The position numbers and the translations under genes were made by a program. A stretch of 64,000 nucleotides of DNA from Trichoplax sp. H2 (lineage: Eukaryota; Placozoa; Uniplacotomia; Trichoplacea). Positions 24,301 through 35,800 of this stretch are shown piece after piece (the stretch's first letter is position 1; each line of letters starts with the position of its first letter). Location of the stretch: assembly GCA_003344405.1 (NCBI GenBank), contig NOWV01000282.1, forward strand, positions 1 to 64,000. The letters are read 5' to 3'. The notes under the pieces are model-generated. The model was not told where the DNA came from and made no database searches. It worked only from the letters and a program-made list of their open reading frames with translations.

Positions 24301-24490
24301 ACATCATTGGCAAATATTTATAAATATCTTGTAATAGTTCTGATCGAATTAATATCTATTGATATCAATTTAATGATTTTATTGTTTTCTGTATTACTAT
24401 TTATGTCATCGATCATGGGCAACTTATAATATAAAATAGTACCGCCGTCGTCGCTTTATAAGTTACACTTTCGACGTAATTAGCTTATGA
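21397..24490 (+). CDS. secreted acidic/polyarginine precursor built from microexons
   Basis: First coding exon 21397-21597 encodes 67 residues: a signal peptide (MKISILILVTLFCAVAWAA), then 48 residues with 27 Asp/Glu and 4 Arg/Lys. It ends on a codon boundary before GTATGT. Then come tiny exons, all beginning after AG, ending before GTAAGT and a multiple of three long: 22254-22277 AYYRRRRS; 22806-22826 VIRRRRV; 23129-23146 FRRRFL; 23449-23466 YRRRFL; 23770-23787 YRRRFL; 23930-23944 YRRRW; 24089-24106 YRRRRF; and a last exon from 24440 (YRRRRF plus 10 residues) whose donor has become ATAAGT so that it runs to TGA at 24488. Full inclusion gives about 127 residues with 28 arginines in the tail. 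I know no family match. The plan (signal peptide, anionic pro-part, arginine-rich end) resembles cationic antimicrobial precursors such as Hydra arminins; a peptide-hormone precursor cut at RRR is the alternative. Since every exon is phase 0, any can be skipped without a frameshift. Confidence 0.75.
22430..24470 (+). repeat. ~160-bp tandem repeat carrying the microexons
   Basis: About eleven clear units of roughly 150-180 bp, with more decayed ones at the start. Each holds a pyrimidine tract (TTTCTACTTT), TTTTTCAATAATAA, a microexon slot and a donor followed by GTTATATTTTG or GTTACGTTTTGG. From 22806 to 23787 the array is organised as ~321-bp dimers, a live-exon unit alternating with a dead-exon unit. 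After 23770 consecutive ~160-bp units carry live exons. Slots begin at 22806, 22976, 23129, 23292, 23449, 23613, 23770, 23930, 24089, 24269 and 24440. Confidence 0.9.
22976..24286 (+). pseudogene. four dead microexons inside the array
   Basis: Slots at 22976-22993, 23292-23309 and 23613-23630 have the donor changed from GTAAGT to ATAAAT or ATAAGT. The first two contain an in-frame TGA, and all have lost the CGT run mostly by C-to-T or CG loss (TTGTTG replacing CGTCGT). The slot at 24269-24286 would read YRHHYY and its donor is AAATTG. The acceptor AG is still present in all four. They alternate with intact slots, so loss is unit-specific rather than general decay of the locus. Confidence 0.75.
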
Positions 24491-27400
24491 TCATATGCAT
24501 ACAAGATTAGTTAATATCTGTTGCTATCGATTTGCCAACTTCATTATTTTACGTATTACTACCTACGTAGCTTCATTTACAGATAAAATGTTTTAACTCT
24601 AGCCATAATATTGTAGATACTCTATGATGAAATCTCTTAAGGTTATTCAATTAAAACTTGTATACTAATAATTCTATTTATAAAATTCCTTTTCCATCAT
24701 CACCTACCTAATGAACTAATCATCCTATAGGGAAAGGTAGTCGGAAACTAAGAAATTATCTGATTTCTTATTCTCACTATATGTGATATTATCATAGTAA
24801 TCTAAATCATATCATAAATTTGATAACTTTCCTTACCTCTTCTTAGAAATAAATGGAGAATTGGTTGGCGGGAAATACTCAAAAATAAGCTGACATGAAA
24901 ACGTTTAGGAATAAATCATAGTTTACTTAAGTTAGATATAGGTTGACATATCAAATTAATAAGCGTAGAATTAGGTGCTGCTAGTCTAATTGTAGCAGTC
25001 ACAGTTTTTTCGATGTCCAAGATCTATTTTTGAGTAGATTTAATTGCCGCAGAACTTTGAACTTTATGATTGGTTTACATTGAAATTTGTGATCTTGTTG
25101 TTGCTTAATTTAAAAGTACTGTCTTTGGTTATATTAATTATTTTATAAACGATAATGGTGTTTTAACAATAACATTTTCCGCAATTTCGTCATAAATTCA
25201 AGACCAATAAAATTAGGCATTCTAAACTTATTCCAAATTGAAAGCATTAGATTTTGTTAAAGTGTATCAGATCGCAACTGTAAAAAGTAGAAAGTAGCAT
25301 AATTCGTGTCACAGTGCGAACTACAAATGAAGAATTAAATGACTAAATTTGGTGAACTTAGCATTTATTCAGTAAATAGTGATTACAATTAGTTACTAAG
25401 AGTAGGAACCAACCAAGTTATAACCTGTTACAGTAAATTATACGCGCACATTTTACTGTAATAAAATTCTTATATCGTAATTGAATACAGTACAAGCTCT
25501 TATAGCTGTAATTTTGACTAATACTAGATTGTAGATGTCCTGAAACGACTCTGAGAATGAATATTCTGTAGTCCAATTATGTGAATCAGTCAGTAGATGT
25601 TCATATCGATTACGATTATTATAAGATGATTCATCAATGCTAGCTAGTGCCGATTGGTATATAAGCTCTGTAAATCGTTGCATAAAATCAGTTCTCTAGT
25701 TTTTTTAGTAGAAGCATAAGTGTCTTCAAGTTCTGGTGAGTAGTTAAGGGTTACTGAATCCATAAATTCTAAAAATTTTGAGATTTATTTTTAAGTAAAA
25801 CCTTTTAGCAAAGCTGATTTGTGATAATCTGACATGGATCTGAGTGGGAAAATCCTAATTTATTTTCTTATGTTCAATGTAATATATTCTATAGCGCAGC
25901 TGGTAATTCATAATGCTTGAAATATCTGCCAATATGCTTATATAAATGACATCATTCCACTGTATGTTATCAACTACAAATTTCTAGTTTACTGCAAGTA
26001 TTACAGCAGCCAGATGTAACGAGTAGTAGCCTGATTTATCGCATGAAACTATACTAATCATCACTAGAAATTATTTATTTAAACTGCCTTATGTATTTGG
26101 ATAAATTTTAGTGCTATACGAGTAATGCAAAGTTTTATTCAACTCTAAACCTTAAAGCCGCTAACTGCTGCAAAAGTACATAAAATAGGATATCAATTAG
26201 ATTTGCAAATTATAGGATAGTACATACATATATGACAATAATCTTAGAAAATTACCATGAATTTTACAACTATAAGAATGAACCAATCTAATATCTAACG
26301 CTGATTATTGGATGATTTCGTTTAGATTTCTCACTATCGGTAATCAATCATAACATTCACTAGAACAGCCAATATTGTATTACCTCTTGAAAGCAACAAT
26401 TTAAATAGTCAAGACTCTCACAATACTCCAAACGTACTCAGTCTTTATATCAGAAAATACGACTAGATATCAAATAAATTGCTAACTGAGAACTTTGTTT
26501 ATTAAAACTGGAATAGCTACGACAAGATCATTACCATCAATCTCGTTACTAAATCTATATCTCAAACTCAATCAAACTATACTCGAACTGATCTAAATTA
26601 AACGTGAGAAAAGCACTACCAGTACTTTACAGCATATCTGTGCTATTGTAATCTGTTTTATATTCATTATTTAATTAATTATAATATTATAATGCGCTTT
26701 GAGTAATCGATTAAAAATATGTTCTATTATACTACTATTACAGAATCATAGAAGAAAAAGTCGCTATTTATCATTTTTAAGATTTAATATAGCCAGTCAT
26801 ATTAAATCATAAAATAAAGTTAATTAAATCCTTCATATATGCTGGTAACAGACTACTTTGAGTAAACTGATCGAAGGGCGGCTCGGCCAACCATACTGCT
26901 TAGTCTACTAACCATCTGTTAGCTATTATACAATATGGTCAACAGCAATATCGGTATTAATGAGATTCAACGCTTTTCTAAGTTGATAATCTATTAAACA
27001 AGCGTTTAACGAATTATGACTACATAGCAATAGTAGTAATTATTTTAGGAAACCTTCATTTTATGGGTAGATAAGTATTTAAAATAGTACGGTAACAATG
27101 GCGATATGATAGGACTAATTTAATGTGTCTTAATTATTCTATCTTCGCAATAAGTATAGGTCTACGAACGATCCTTTCCCTCGTGATAGCAGCTTCTTAT
27201 ATCAATAAAATTTTAGTATAAACATAATATTTGCCTATAACATCGACTAATTATCGTCCTTAAATGATAATCCTTCTTTCCCAGGGGATTTTAAAGCTTT
27301 TTTCTGACTAGATTCCAGTATTTTTAGCAATTCAAATTTCATGCTATCACACCCAAATTATAAAAAAGAAGCACTAGAATAAGGTAGAAACGTTACTCAT

Positions 27401-30400
27401 CAAATTAATAGCTTACGCAGTACTCAATTTGATGATATGTAAAATAAAAGCGAAATCCTAGTACTCCAAAGGCTGTAAATTGGCACAATAAGACCGAACC
27501 ACTAGAATATGCACTGGTCAATTGTACAAACTTTCAGCTTTCCGAATGCCACCGCATAAAGTACGCAGTAACAGAGTCTAAATAATATCGTAGATCAAAG
27601 AATTTAAATTTTATTACCCTGGCTGACTGTCGCTATGATCAAACAAATCTATAGAAAAAAATATTATTACTGATAATAAAATCTTTAATCTATAATGAGT
27701 TGAAATATTCTGATTACGGTATTAGTAGCAAAAGTTTTGCAATAATGATTGACAAAGACTTTTATTACGTAGATTAATATGGCCTTATTTAAGGATAAAA
27801 ATTTTCCTTTCGCGGAGATCAAGTAAAATATAAAGTTTAGGAGTTTAATTTATCGTATAGGGCACATTACTAATTATAGAATATTAATTATTGCATACCA
27901 TTATTTAATATTAACAAATTCTCCGCTAGACCCTTACTATTGATAAAATGGAATAGAAATTTTGAAGTCTTAGTCTATGAATTAACTTTCATCCTGTATC
28001 GAAAAAAGATAAGGAAATTTGTATAATAGTACCTTAATTGAAACTTTTAAGTCTTGCTTGCTAAGTATTATTTATAGTTCTTTAGTTATAAAATATGCAT
28101 GGCATGACTTAGACTGATATTTGTAGACGAGCTCACTGTATTTAAACGCTCTACTCGTCAAAGCTATAAGAAAATAATCCGGTAGATTTTGTAGTGGATA
28201 AGCAATATAATTATTGATTGCAAATGGAGCTCTTTTCAATACATTATAAGATTTGTATCACTTCCTTCTCTTAACGACAGAAATATAGCTAAGTACTTTT
28301 AAGTACATTTTAAAACAGCATGTTAGTAAATCTATCTACGTGATGCAATGATTTAAGATTTTATTGTACTAATAAATTTAACTTACAAGTATATTAGACT
28401 TTATTCGATTTTAGAATAGCATTAGTAAACTATCATCGACTTATTTATATATTCCACACAGGTATTACCTTATCTTTAGATATATATATATGTCCCTGCA
28501 TATACACGGTATACATTATATATATATAGCACGTATATTTACAGAATCTAAATGAAGTAATGTGATAATAAAATTAATTTATTATTGTCACACCAATCAA
28601 AATAAAAAACTTAATAAAACCTAAGTGGATATACCGTATCAAATTAAAAGCAAACTGTAGCAATATACTCTAGATTGTTCCATTAGTTTACTCATTTTAT
28701 ACTAACGAAAATGAGCAGCAATGGCTGTTGTCGATACAGAACTTTTTCTCTCGAAAGATACATCAACGAATTCAATTTTGACATTTCATGTTATAGAAAC
28801 AATATACCGGTATATTATCAACACATAAACAAGTATATATTAGTAGAGTCTATACTTAATGTCACAAAAGAATGGATAACAATGAAGTTTAATTATGACT
28901 GTCATAAAAAAAACGGCTAATAATGATGCATAGGTATCAACCTATTAAAGATTATTACAAATACAAATATACTATATTTTTAAATTCATGAACGATAAAT
29001 CATTCCCAATCATACCTTATTAGATAATAGATTGCATTCAAATGATAAAGATGATTACTTCTCAAATTATAAGATAAAATAAGATTAAATTAATGACAGT
29101 TAAAAATGTTTCTCCTGTCTTAAATGGATACGTATATTACATAGATTAAGATATCCAGATGGCATAATTAACAATTAATAATTTCAAGAATGAGCTATAT
29201 AATAATATGAAATTAAGCAAATACTATAATTGTCATGATAATCTACAGGATAGAATTCTATTAAATGTCATAAAATATTAATACCATTATAATTCATTGT
29301 AGCTTTAATCGATAGGTCCCGCTAACGGTTACAATGCGAATACAAAAAATGGTAACCATGATAATTATTTATTGGGATCGATAAGATGCTCCTAGCATAT
29401 TCTATAATTCTAATGGCTTGAATATCATCAAATGGCCATGCTTACATAAAAGTATCATATAGTAGCGTCTAATTTGAATAAAGCGGAGCGAGAAATTTAT
29501 CGTGGCTAGTATTTTGCATTGATCTATATGACTTTCTTATTTTGATTTTTATCTCGTCAGCAATTATATCCATGAATGGAATAATGCATTATTGATTGCT
29601 ATCAATGAACACTTTCTCGCTATAGCTTAAGTAAAAATTATTAGATTAATTTAATAACAAGTGATATATATACAGCACAATATGAATTATCTTAGTTCAG
29701 AAAAGATGCAGTAACAGATAATTATACTGTCTTTTTCGGATAGTTTAACATTATGATTATTATTAGACTGATACTTTACGGCTAATTGTATTATTACTTC
29801 ACTCTTAATAGCAGTGAAAGAACCGTACACGTAAAAGATAGAACAGTAAATGAGATCAAACTCGAATAAGACAAAATTCATCTATAAATTCAGATCGGAT
29901 CTATCAAAGTTTCTTACGGATATAATATTGATTTTTGAAGACTTATAGAATGTTGATTTGCTAACCTGATTGATCAAAATCTTTTGAGCTATCATGACGT
30001 ACCAAAACCAATTGATTAATGAATTATTAAAGACTTTTCTTAAATTCTCATTTTTTAATGCTTGAATTAAAAATAAAATCACTTTATACATTGATATTTG
30101 CTGACAGCCTTCTTGCATCGATCGATTATATAATAGTGTTCTATTGATGCCATTTTTAAATTCTTGCCATTGATAGATATAATGATTCAATACCAATGTT
30201 GATAATATTTTTATTACCGTTGCCATAGGTGTTAGTGAAATGTGCCATGAGTAGACGCGATACATAGACAATAATCATATGGATGCCAAATTCAATCATT
30301 ACAATCCAATTTTTAATTTGAATATTAACCTTGGACTGGATGTATAATATTAAACAACTATAATAAGAACATCAAAATCTACATTACGAACGAAGCGTAG

Positions 30401-30769
30401 CGTCTTGAATAGAACTGCATCATAAATACTGGATTACGGTCATGATTTTGTGGCACAGAGACGATAATGGAAATGGATGCTCCTATAATATGTTGTTTGA
30501 TTAAATGATAATATTGAGATGACTGGCGAGAATACGATTTTTTGTTATAAATTGCAACTGGATTAGTTAGTTAACGTTATGAATGATTAGATATTGAGAA
30601 TAGCGTTAGCCTGTCTAATATTTTTTTTTTTACGCTAGATGGAACGGCGGCGTTTGTTTTTACGTATTGCGGTCTAAAAGTCTTCTCTGGCGTCTTCTTC
30701 TTCGATCTTATGAGTTGAAGAAGCAATTGGTTAATAATATTATATTAAAAATTTTCTCTTTAAGATACT
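24491..30769. other. intergenic, no supportable gene
   Basis: Open frames here (for example 29882-30271 minus, 129 codons; 25453-25683 minus; 28711-28920 plus) show no domain, no signal peptide followed by a plausible chain, and no partner exons. The region holds short TA-rich tracts (around 28478-28530). Nothing else stands out. Confidence 0.55.
24650..24655 (+). terminator. possible polyadenylation signal (ATTAAA)
   Basis: ATTAAA, the common variant of AATAAA, lies 160 bases after the TGA of the polyarginine precursor. No closer canonical AATAAA is present on this strand. Such hexamers are frequent in AT-rich DNA, so this is tentative. Confidence 0.3.
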
Positions 30770-32853
30770 TTATAACGATCTAACATCACTATAGTTATCT
30801 GATGAATCATAATCGTCATCGGCTAAGTGAACATTTTCTACCGTAATAGCTTGAAGCGTAACAGGTGGTCCACTCTGCAATGTTTCCGACGTTGAGGAGG
30901 CATTTTTGGAGATGGTTGATTTCTTTTTAAGCACCTTATGTTTAAACTTTTTACTTCGGAGCAAGAAAATAATTGGATTGGCAATATTACCAATGTAAGT
31001 TACCATTAAAAAGTTGTATTGAAAGACAAAGGCAAGTGCCGGCTCGGCGAAGTAGTCGTAGAGAGAGACTACACTATAAGGAATATAAGAGATCTGATAG
31101 GTAATAACAATAATACATAATGTCTTAGCCAAGGCAATTTCACGATTACGCCTTTCTTGTGACATTCCAGCTGCTTGAGTTTGCCGCCGCTGGCTATAAG
31201 TATTAACTCCATTAGCATTCTTGTTGATGATGTTTTTTTTATTCTTTTTAACACTGTTCATAACACGAAAACGACTTTGGCGTACTTCTAGGTAGATTTG
31301 ATGATAACTCCATCCGATAAATGTGGTTGGAATCATGACCACAAAGAGAATTAAGCAGATATAGTAAGAGGCAACCAAAGAACCTTGGCTATAATAGTAA
31401 AGTGCCGCACATACGCCAATATCCGGGAAATACGTATAACTACCCCATTCATCCAAAGCTTGTGGCAAGGAAAAAATTAACGGTAATAGCCAGTTTAATG
31501 ATACCAACACAAAAACGCCTCTCTTCTCTTTAATCAATTTCAGATAGCGAGGTTTAACGATAGCTAGGTAGCGTGTTATAGCTAATACAGTCATGCAATA
31601 GATATTGACAATGCCGAAATACAAGGGAACAGCAATTCCAAAGCGACAAATTGGAGTATTAGACGGATGAGCTAACTGGCCTAGATAGACTTTTAGCATA
31701 TCGGGAAAGATAAAGCAATAGCTATTATACGTGCCGATAAATTATTTCACCATAGGTGGTTGTTTAGAAGTAAAATAGCAAGGTGTGAAAGTGTTACCCC
31801 AATTGAACGATCATAGCGTTGAAACCAAAGAATTTATGGTAGGATAATATTGAAAAGAAAAGAGAGAAATTAGAATTATGGTAAGCCAAAATGATAAATT
31901 ATTTTTCGAAGGAAATTTTCTAAATATGAATAACATCCTGTCATTAATTAGACATAAATACTTAACAACTTGATCGATTCATCTTTTGATGAATAGATAT
32001 TAAAGGCTGAATAGTCATTAAATATGATTAACGTAATACGATTGAAAACGTATAATTATAAAGGTGACAACTAAGAGGTAAAATAAAGTATTTTTAAGTT
32101 TATGCTTGATAACAGTAAGAACTTTTATTCGGTAAATGACTTAACAAAACCAGAATCAAGGCTATTTTAAGCCTGATCGTTAGGTTAATTTTAGAAAGCA
32201 TCAAAAAAAAAATGTCGTACTATTAATGTTATTACTCTTTGCAATGTCCAGAAAGTAACTATACTTTTTCTTTCTTATTAATGAAAGTAACGTTGTAAAG
32301 CTACGGAAGAAACCGGCAATAAGATGCGAAAGATGGACTAATTTTACTTTAATAAGGGTTTATGATAACGTACGTAATAGCCGTTAAAAGTAACTCTGCT
32401 CCGTTAGTGACGCTTAAAGTTGATGATATCTTATGCTAGGATTAGCACTACTTTATGAAACAATCGTGAAAACTGGAAAGATATCGAATTTTTATTTCTA
32501 AATTCATTGGATTTATGTATTATCAACGTCCTTATTGAGTATACAGGTGCATCTAGTTTTAGTTTTTAGAGAAGCGTAACGAGTTAACCTCGATACGATC
32601 CAAAATCATCTTACCTAGCGATGCAATAAAGTCCATCGGATAGTGCCAAAATGAGTATCATAATATCACTTAGTTTCATGTTTTTTTTTATGGTGTAATA
32701 AGCTACCGCAGCATTACCAGGTGCTCCAATACAGACGAAAAACGTCTGTAAAATCATTAATACTAACGCATTTTCAGGAGTAAAATTAGATTTGAGCATT
32801 GAGCTATTGGTCATCACGCTCGGCGACGTGATTAATGATGTCGTTGTGTTCAT
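30770..32853 (-). CDS. class A (rhodopsin-fold) GPCR, non-opsin, ligand unknown
   Basis: Two coding exons: 32853-32615 and 31721-30770, joined in phase 2 (TGCATCGCTAG|GTAAGA to ATAATAG|CTATTGC), giving 396 residues with seven membrane segments. An N-terminal tail with NTT, NSS and NFT glycosylation sites precedes TM1. Class A landmarks: GN in TM1, LALSD (D2.50) in TM2, C3.25 (PICRF) with an extracellular-loop-2 cysteine (IGVCAA), TRY in place of DRY, a basic third intracellular loop, SYIP in place of CWxP, and NPIIF in place of NPxxY. The residue at the opsin lysine position (six before the NP asparagine) is tyrosine, so no retinal Schiff base can form. The cytoplasmic tail is Ser/Thr-rich with an acidic DDDYDSSDNYSD stretch suited to kinase and arrestin regulation. 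Placozoans have large expanded families of such receptors; the subfamily and ligand cannot be read from sequence alone. An aminergic or peptide receptor is equally possible. Confidence 0.88.
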
Positions 32854-35800
32854 TGTAATTTAATTTAATTAATCGCCGCTACAACTTCTTCTTTCAAAGA
32901 TGGTACAGAAATTAAGAAAAGATTTGGTTGATGCTATACAGTAATGGAGTCCAATGTGGAGAGACTTCCAAAAAAAGAAAAATTAAAACTATAATTTAAA
33001 CAGAATTCCGCAGGAAAAAATTTGTAGTAACGTTATCGACAAAGAAGATTGAAATAAGAAACGAATTGTCTAGAATGGCGGATATTGAAAGATGACAGCC
33101 GCTTTTAATATAGCCAGTATTTCCGTTGTAATTTTTAGTTGCCAAGTCGATTCAAATCAATACGCAATCAAATTAGCCAAATTGATAAAAATTAATGAAA
33201 TAAAATAACTAAAAATTAAAAATTTACTAGTCTGGTCTGATCAAAGTATTGGCCTAGTGGATAAGAACGGCGCTAGCGAGACAACCACTTTGAGAACAAC
33301 TAGTTGTATACTGATGGAGGCAAGTTATGAGTCACGCAAGAAAAAGGAGTGGGCAATTTTTTTCTTTTTCACCAAACTTCTGTATATTGTTTTATGTTGA
33401 TTTGTTAGTATCCGCTGAATTGATTAACGTAAAAATCATTTGCATCTGTTAGGATGATAATGTTGTTTCTATCTATTGTTTATTGATTCTACTATCCAAT
33501 TAGAAATAACAATATTGTACTAATTTCCAGTTAGCATTCTAATTGATAATTGTATGGCTAACCAGGGCTAAAGTTGTTATTATAAGATCTACGATAAGTC
33601 TTGAGTAGCAGTATGGATTATCGAGAGAAGTCAAGCATACCCAATGCAAGGTGATATAACCTTGATTCCTTGACAGTCTTAGAAAGAGTAATTCTATTTT
33701 CGATCAATGCTATCTATTCTTTTCATTTCAATAAAATTAGAAAAGAAGGCAATATTATCGTCTCTTGATCATGATTGATACAATTACGGATGCCTCATTA
33801 TAAATTATAGTCGTTTATTATTGTTTACTTGAGCTTTTCAACTAGTAAATCTCACTATGATCCAAAAATCCACCTTAAATTAAATCCAACCAATTTCAAT
33901 TTATCACCATCAATATGGTTGAACCGTATTTTCTTATAATATAACTTTATTGACACTAGACTGTAGTTATATTCAACCAACGAGTTGTTATAAGAAATTA
34001 TGCTGATGACAGCGATAGTCGATGATTGAAAATTATAATCATTATAATAATCGCTTATGACAACAGAGTAGATAAAAAGACATCCATTGGATACTGATCA
34101 CTCTCAGTGAAGGATCATTTTTAGCGATTCTAGTTACCACAGGGTGAATTTTAAAATCGATTGTTCTTTCACTTTTTCAACGTGAAACCCTTATTTTAAT
34201 TATCGTTGTAGCAGTTATTAATAAATGATTATAAAAGCTAGATTAATCCATCTATGATAGCATTCCAATAATTCTTAACTATGCATCTTAAATATCCTTA
34301 TCATATGATTAGACTTCCGTTGTGGACTTCCTTTGTTAATAAATTTTTATTTTTGTGCTCGCTTTAGTCGGAAGACAACAGCGTCGATACAACATCCACA
34401 TTCCAATTATTTCTCCATTGATTGATCAATTCGACTTGTTGATTAGTTGGTTAATCGATTGCATCAACTAACTAGCGTAAATGGCATTTTTAAATATAGA
34501 CAATACTATATCTTGTCGATTATCAAGGTAACATCTGCAATTACATGGAGAATAAAAAATGTGCTAACCATTTAAGTATTTTAACTAATGTGAGAAGAAT
34601 AAAACAATCAATCGATTGGATTTGAAAGTGTGGCCTACAAACAATATGATTGCCTTTAGTCGATTGCCAACAAGGATGATGACTTGATCACTTCATCATT
34701 CTCAGTCAATGATGCTATTTCGATCTCTTTAATCATCTTGATCGCCATCGTGTTATGAAATAATTAATATATATTGTCAACATCAATAGTTGACTTCGAT
34801 TGGCTTGCAATCTATTCAATTGTTATCAACAAAAAAGCCAAGAAGAAAATAGCCGCTGTTTGATGAAACAATAATAAATGCCTACCTGATCCATCATGCA
34901 ATAGTGGCATTGGAATTAATGAGGTCAAGGTGGTGAGATAGATATTTCAAATAACTCTTATTAATGACAACGAATGGGTTGAGTAAGAGAAACAATCATT
35001 TGCTTCAAGTATTGATTTATGAATTGCCTTCTCCTTATCTAAAGTATAATAAGCCCATTTCCTAAATTGATTAAGAATGAATTTTCGTTCTACATTATTA
35101 AGCAACAGTTTTATTCTCTTGCATCTATCCTTGAAAGTATCATTGATTGAATCCAATAGAAGAAATGACTGAATTTAAAGTGGCCATTGTCAATCCTATT
35201 AACGACTATGGCCTGTTACTGCTTCACCTTGTGTATCTTATGCATGATCAGTAAATTAAACATTTGACTTTCTACTGACTAGAACAATACAACATGATCA
35301 AGTAATGGACCATATTTTCTCTTCCATCAGCACGAATTATTCATCGATTATTTGTCCAACCTTTCAAAAAATGATAAATTCATTTAGTATTCGAGTATCT
35401 AAATTGAAAGGATGATTTTTATGCCACTAATGAATCAACGGTTATTCAAATTACTAACAATAAACTTTGATCATTTAAATTCAGTGTTGTGTTGGGCAAA
35501 TTTGAATTGAAATTCATTTTAAAGGAGGCATATTACAGGATGATATTTCAACTTTTTTTCTAATCGATATGTTACAAAAAAGTCTACCATGCAAGACGAT
35601 TGCTATTATTATCGGCTATCCAATGACGAGGCAACTGTCCAGCCAACGAAGTCGATGTTTTTTTTACCGTATCATTATATTGATATATTGATACCTATCA
35701 TCTGTGTACATTGTCAAAATATTTTTAATGTTGTACTTGATTATTTAACAACAAAGTCCGTGGACGTAGTAACAGATGGTTAATCCATTGATGGAAATAT

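Noticed and set aside
24004-24429. 141-codon hydrophobic open frame (plus strand)
   Set aside because: It runs through introns and exon slots of the microexon array in another frame (reading VPSPS where the exons read YRRR). Splice sites and the shared phase of the microexons explain the locus better.
26860-26910. Possible tRNA in a GC-richer patch
   Set aside because: No cloverleaf: no A/B box pair at correct spacing and no acceptor-stem complementarity.
29882-30271. 129-codon minus-strand frame
   Set aside because: No domain, no signal peptide, no partner exons and composition like random AT-rich DNA. It could be a short lineage-specific gene, but nothing in the sequence supports that.
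30770-32853. Opsin
   Set aside because: The retinal-binding lysine position is tyrosine and no lysine lies near it in TM7.
34947-35156. 69-codon minus-strand frame with a charged helix-like part
   Set aside because: Short, isolated, without splice sites that extend it; no recognisable family.
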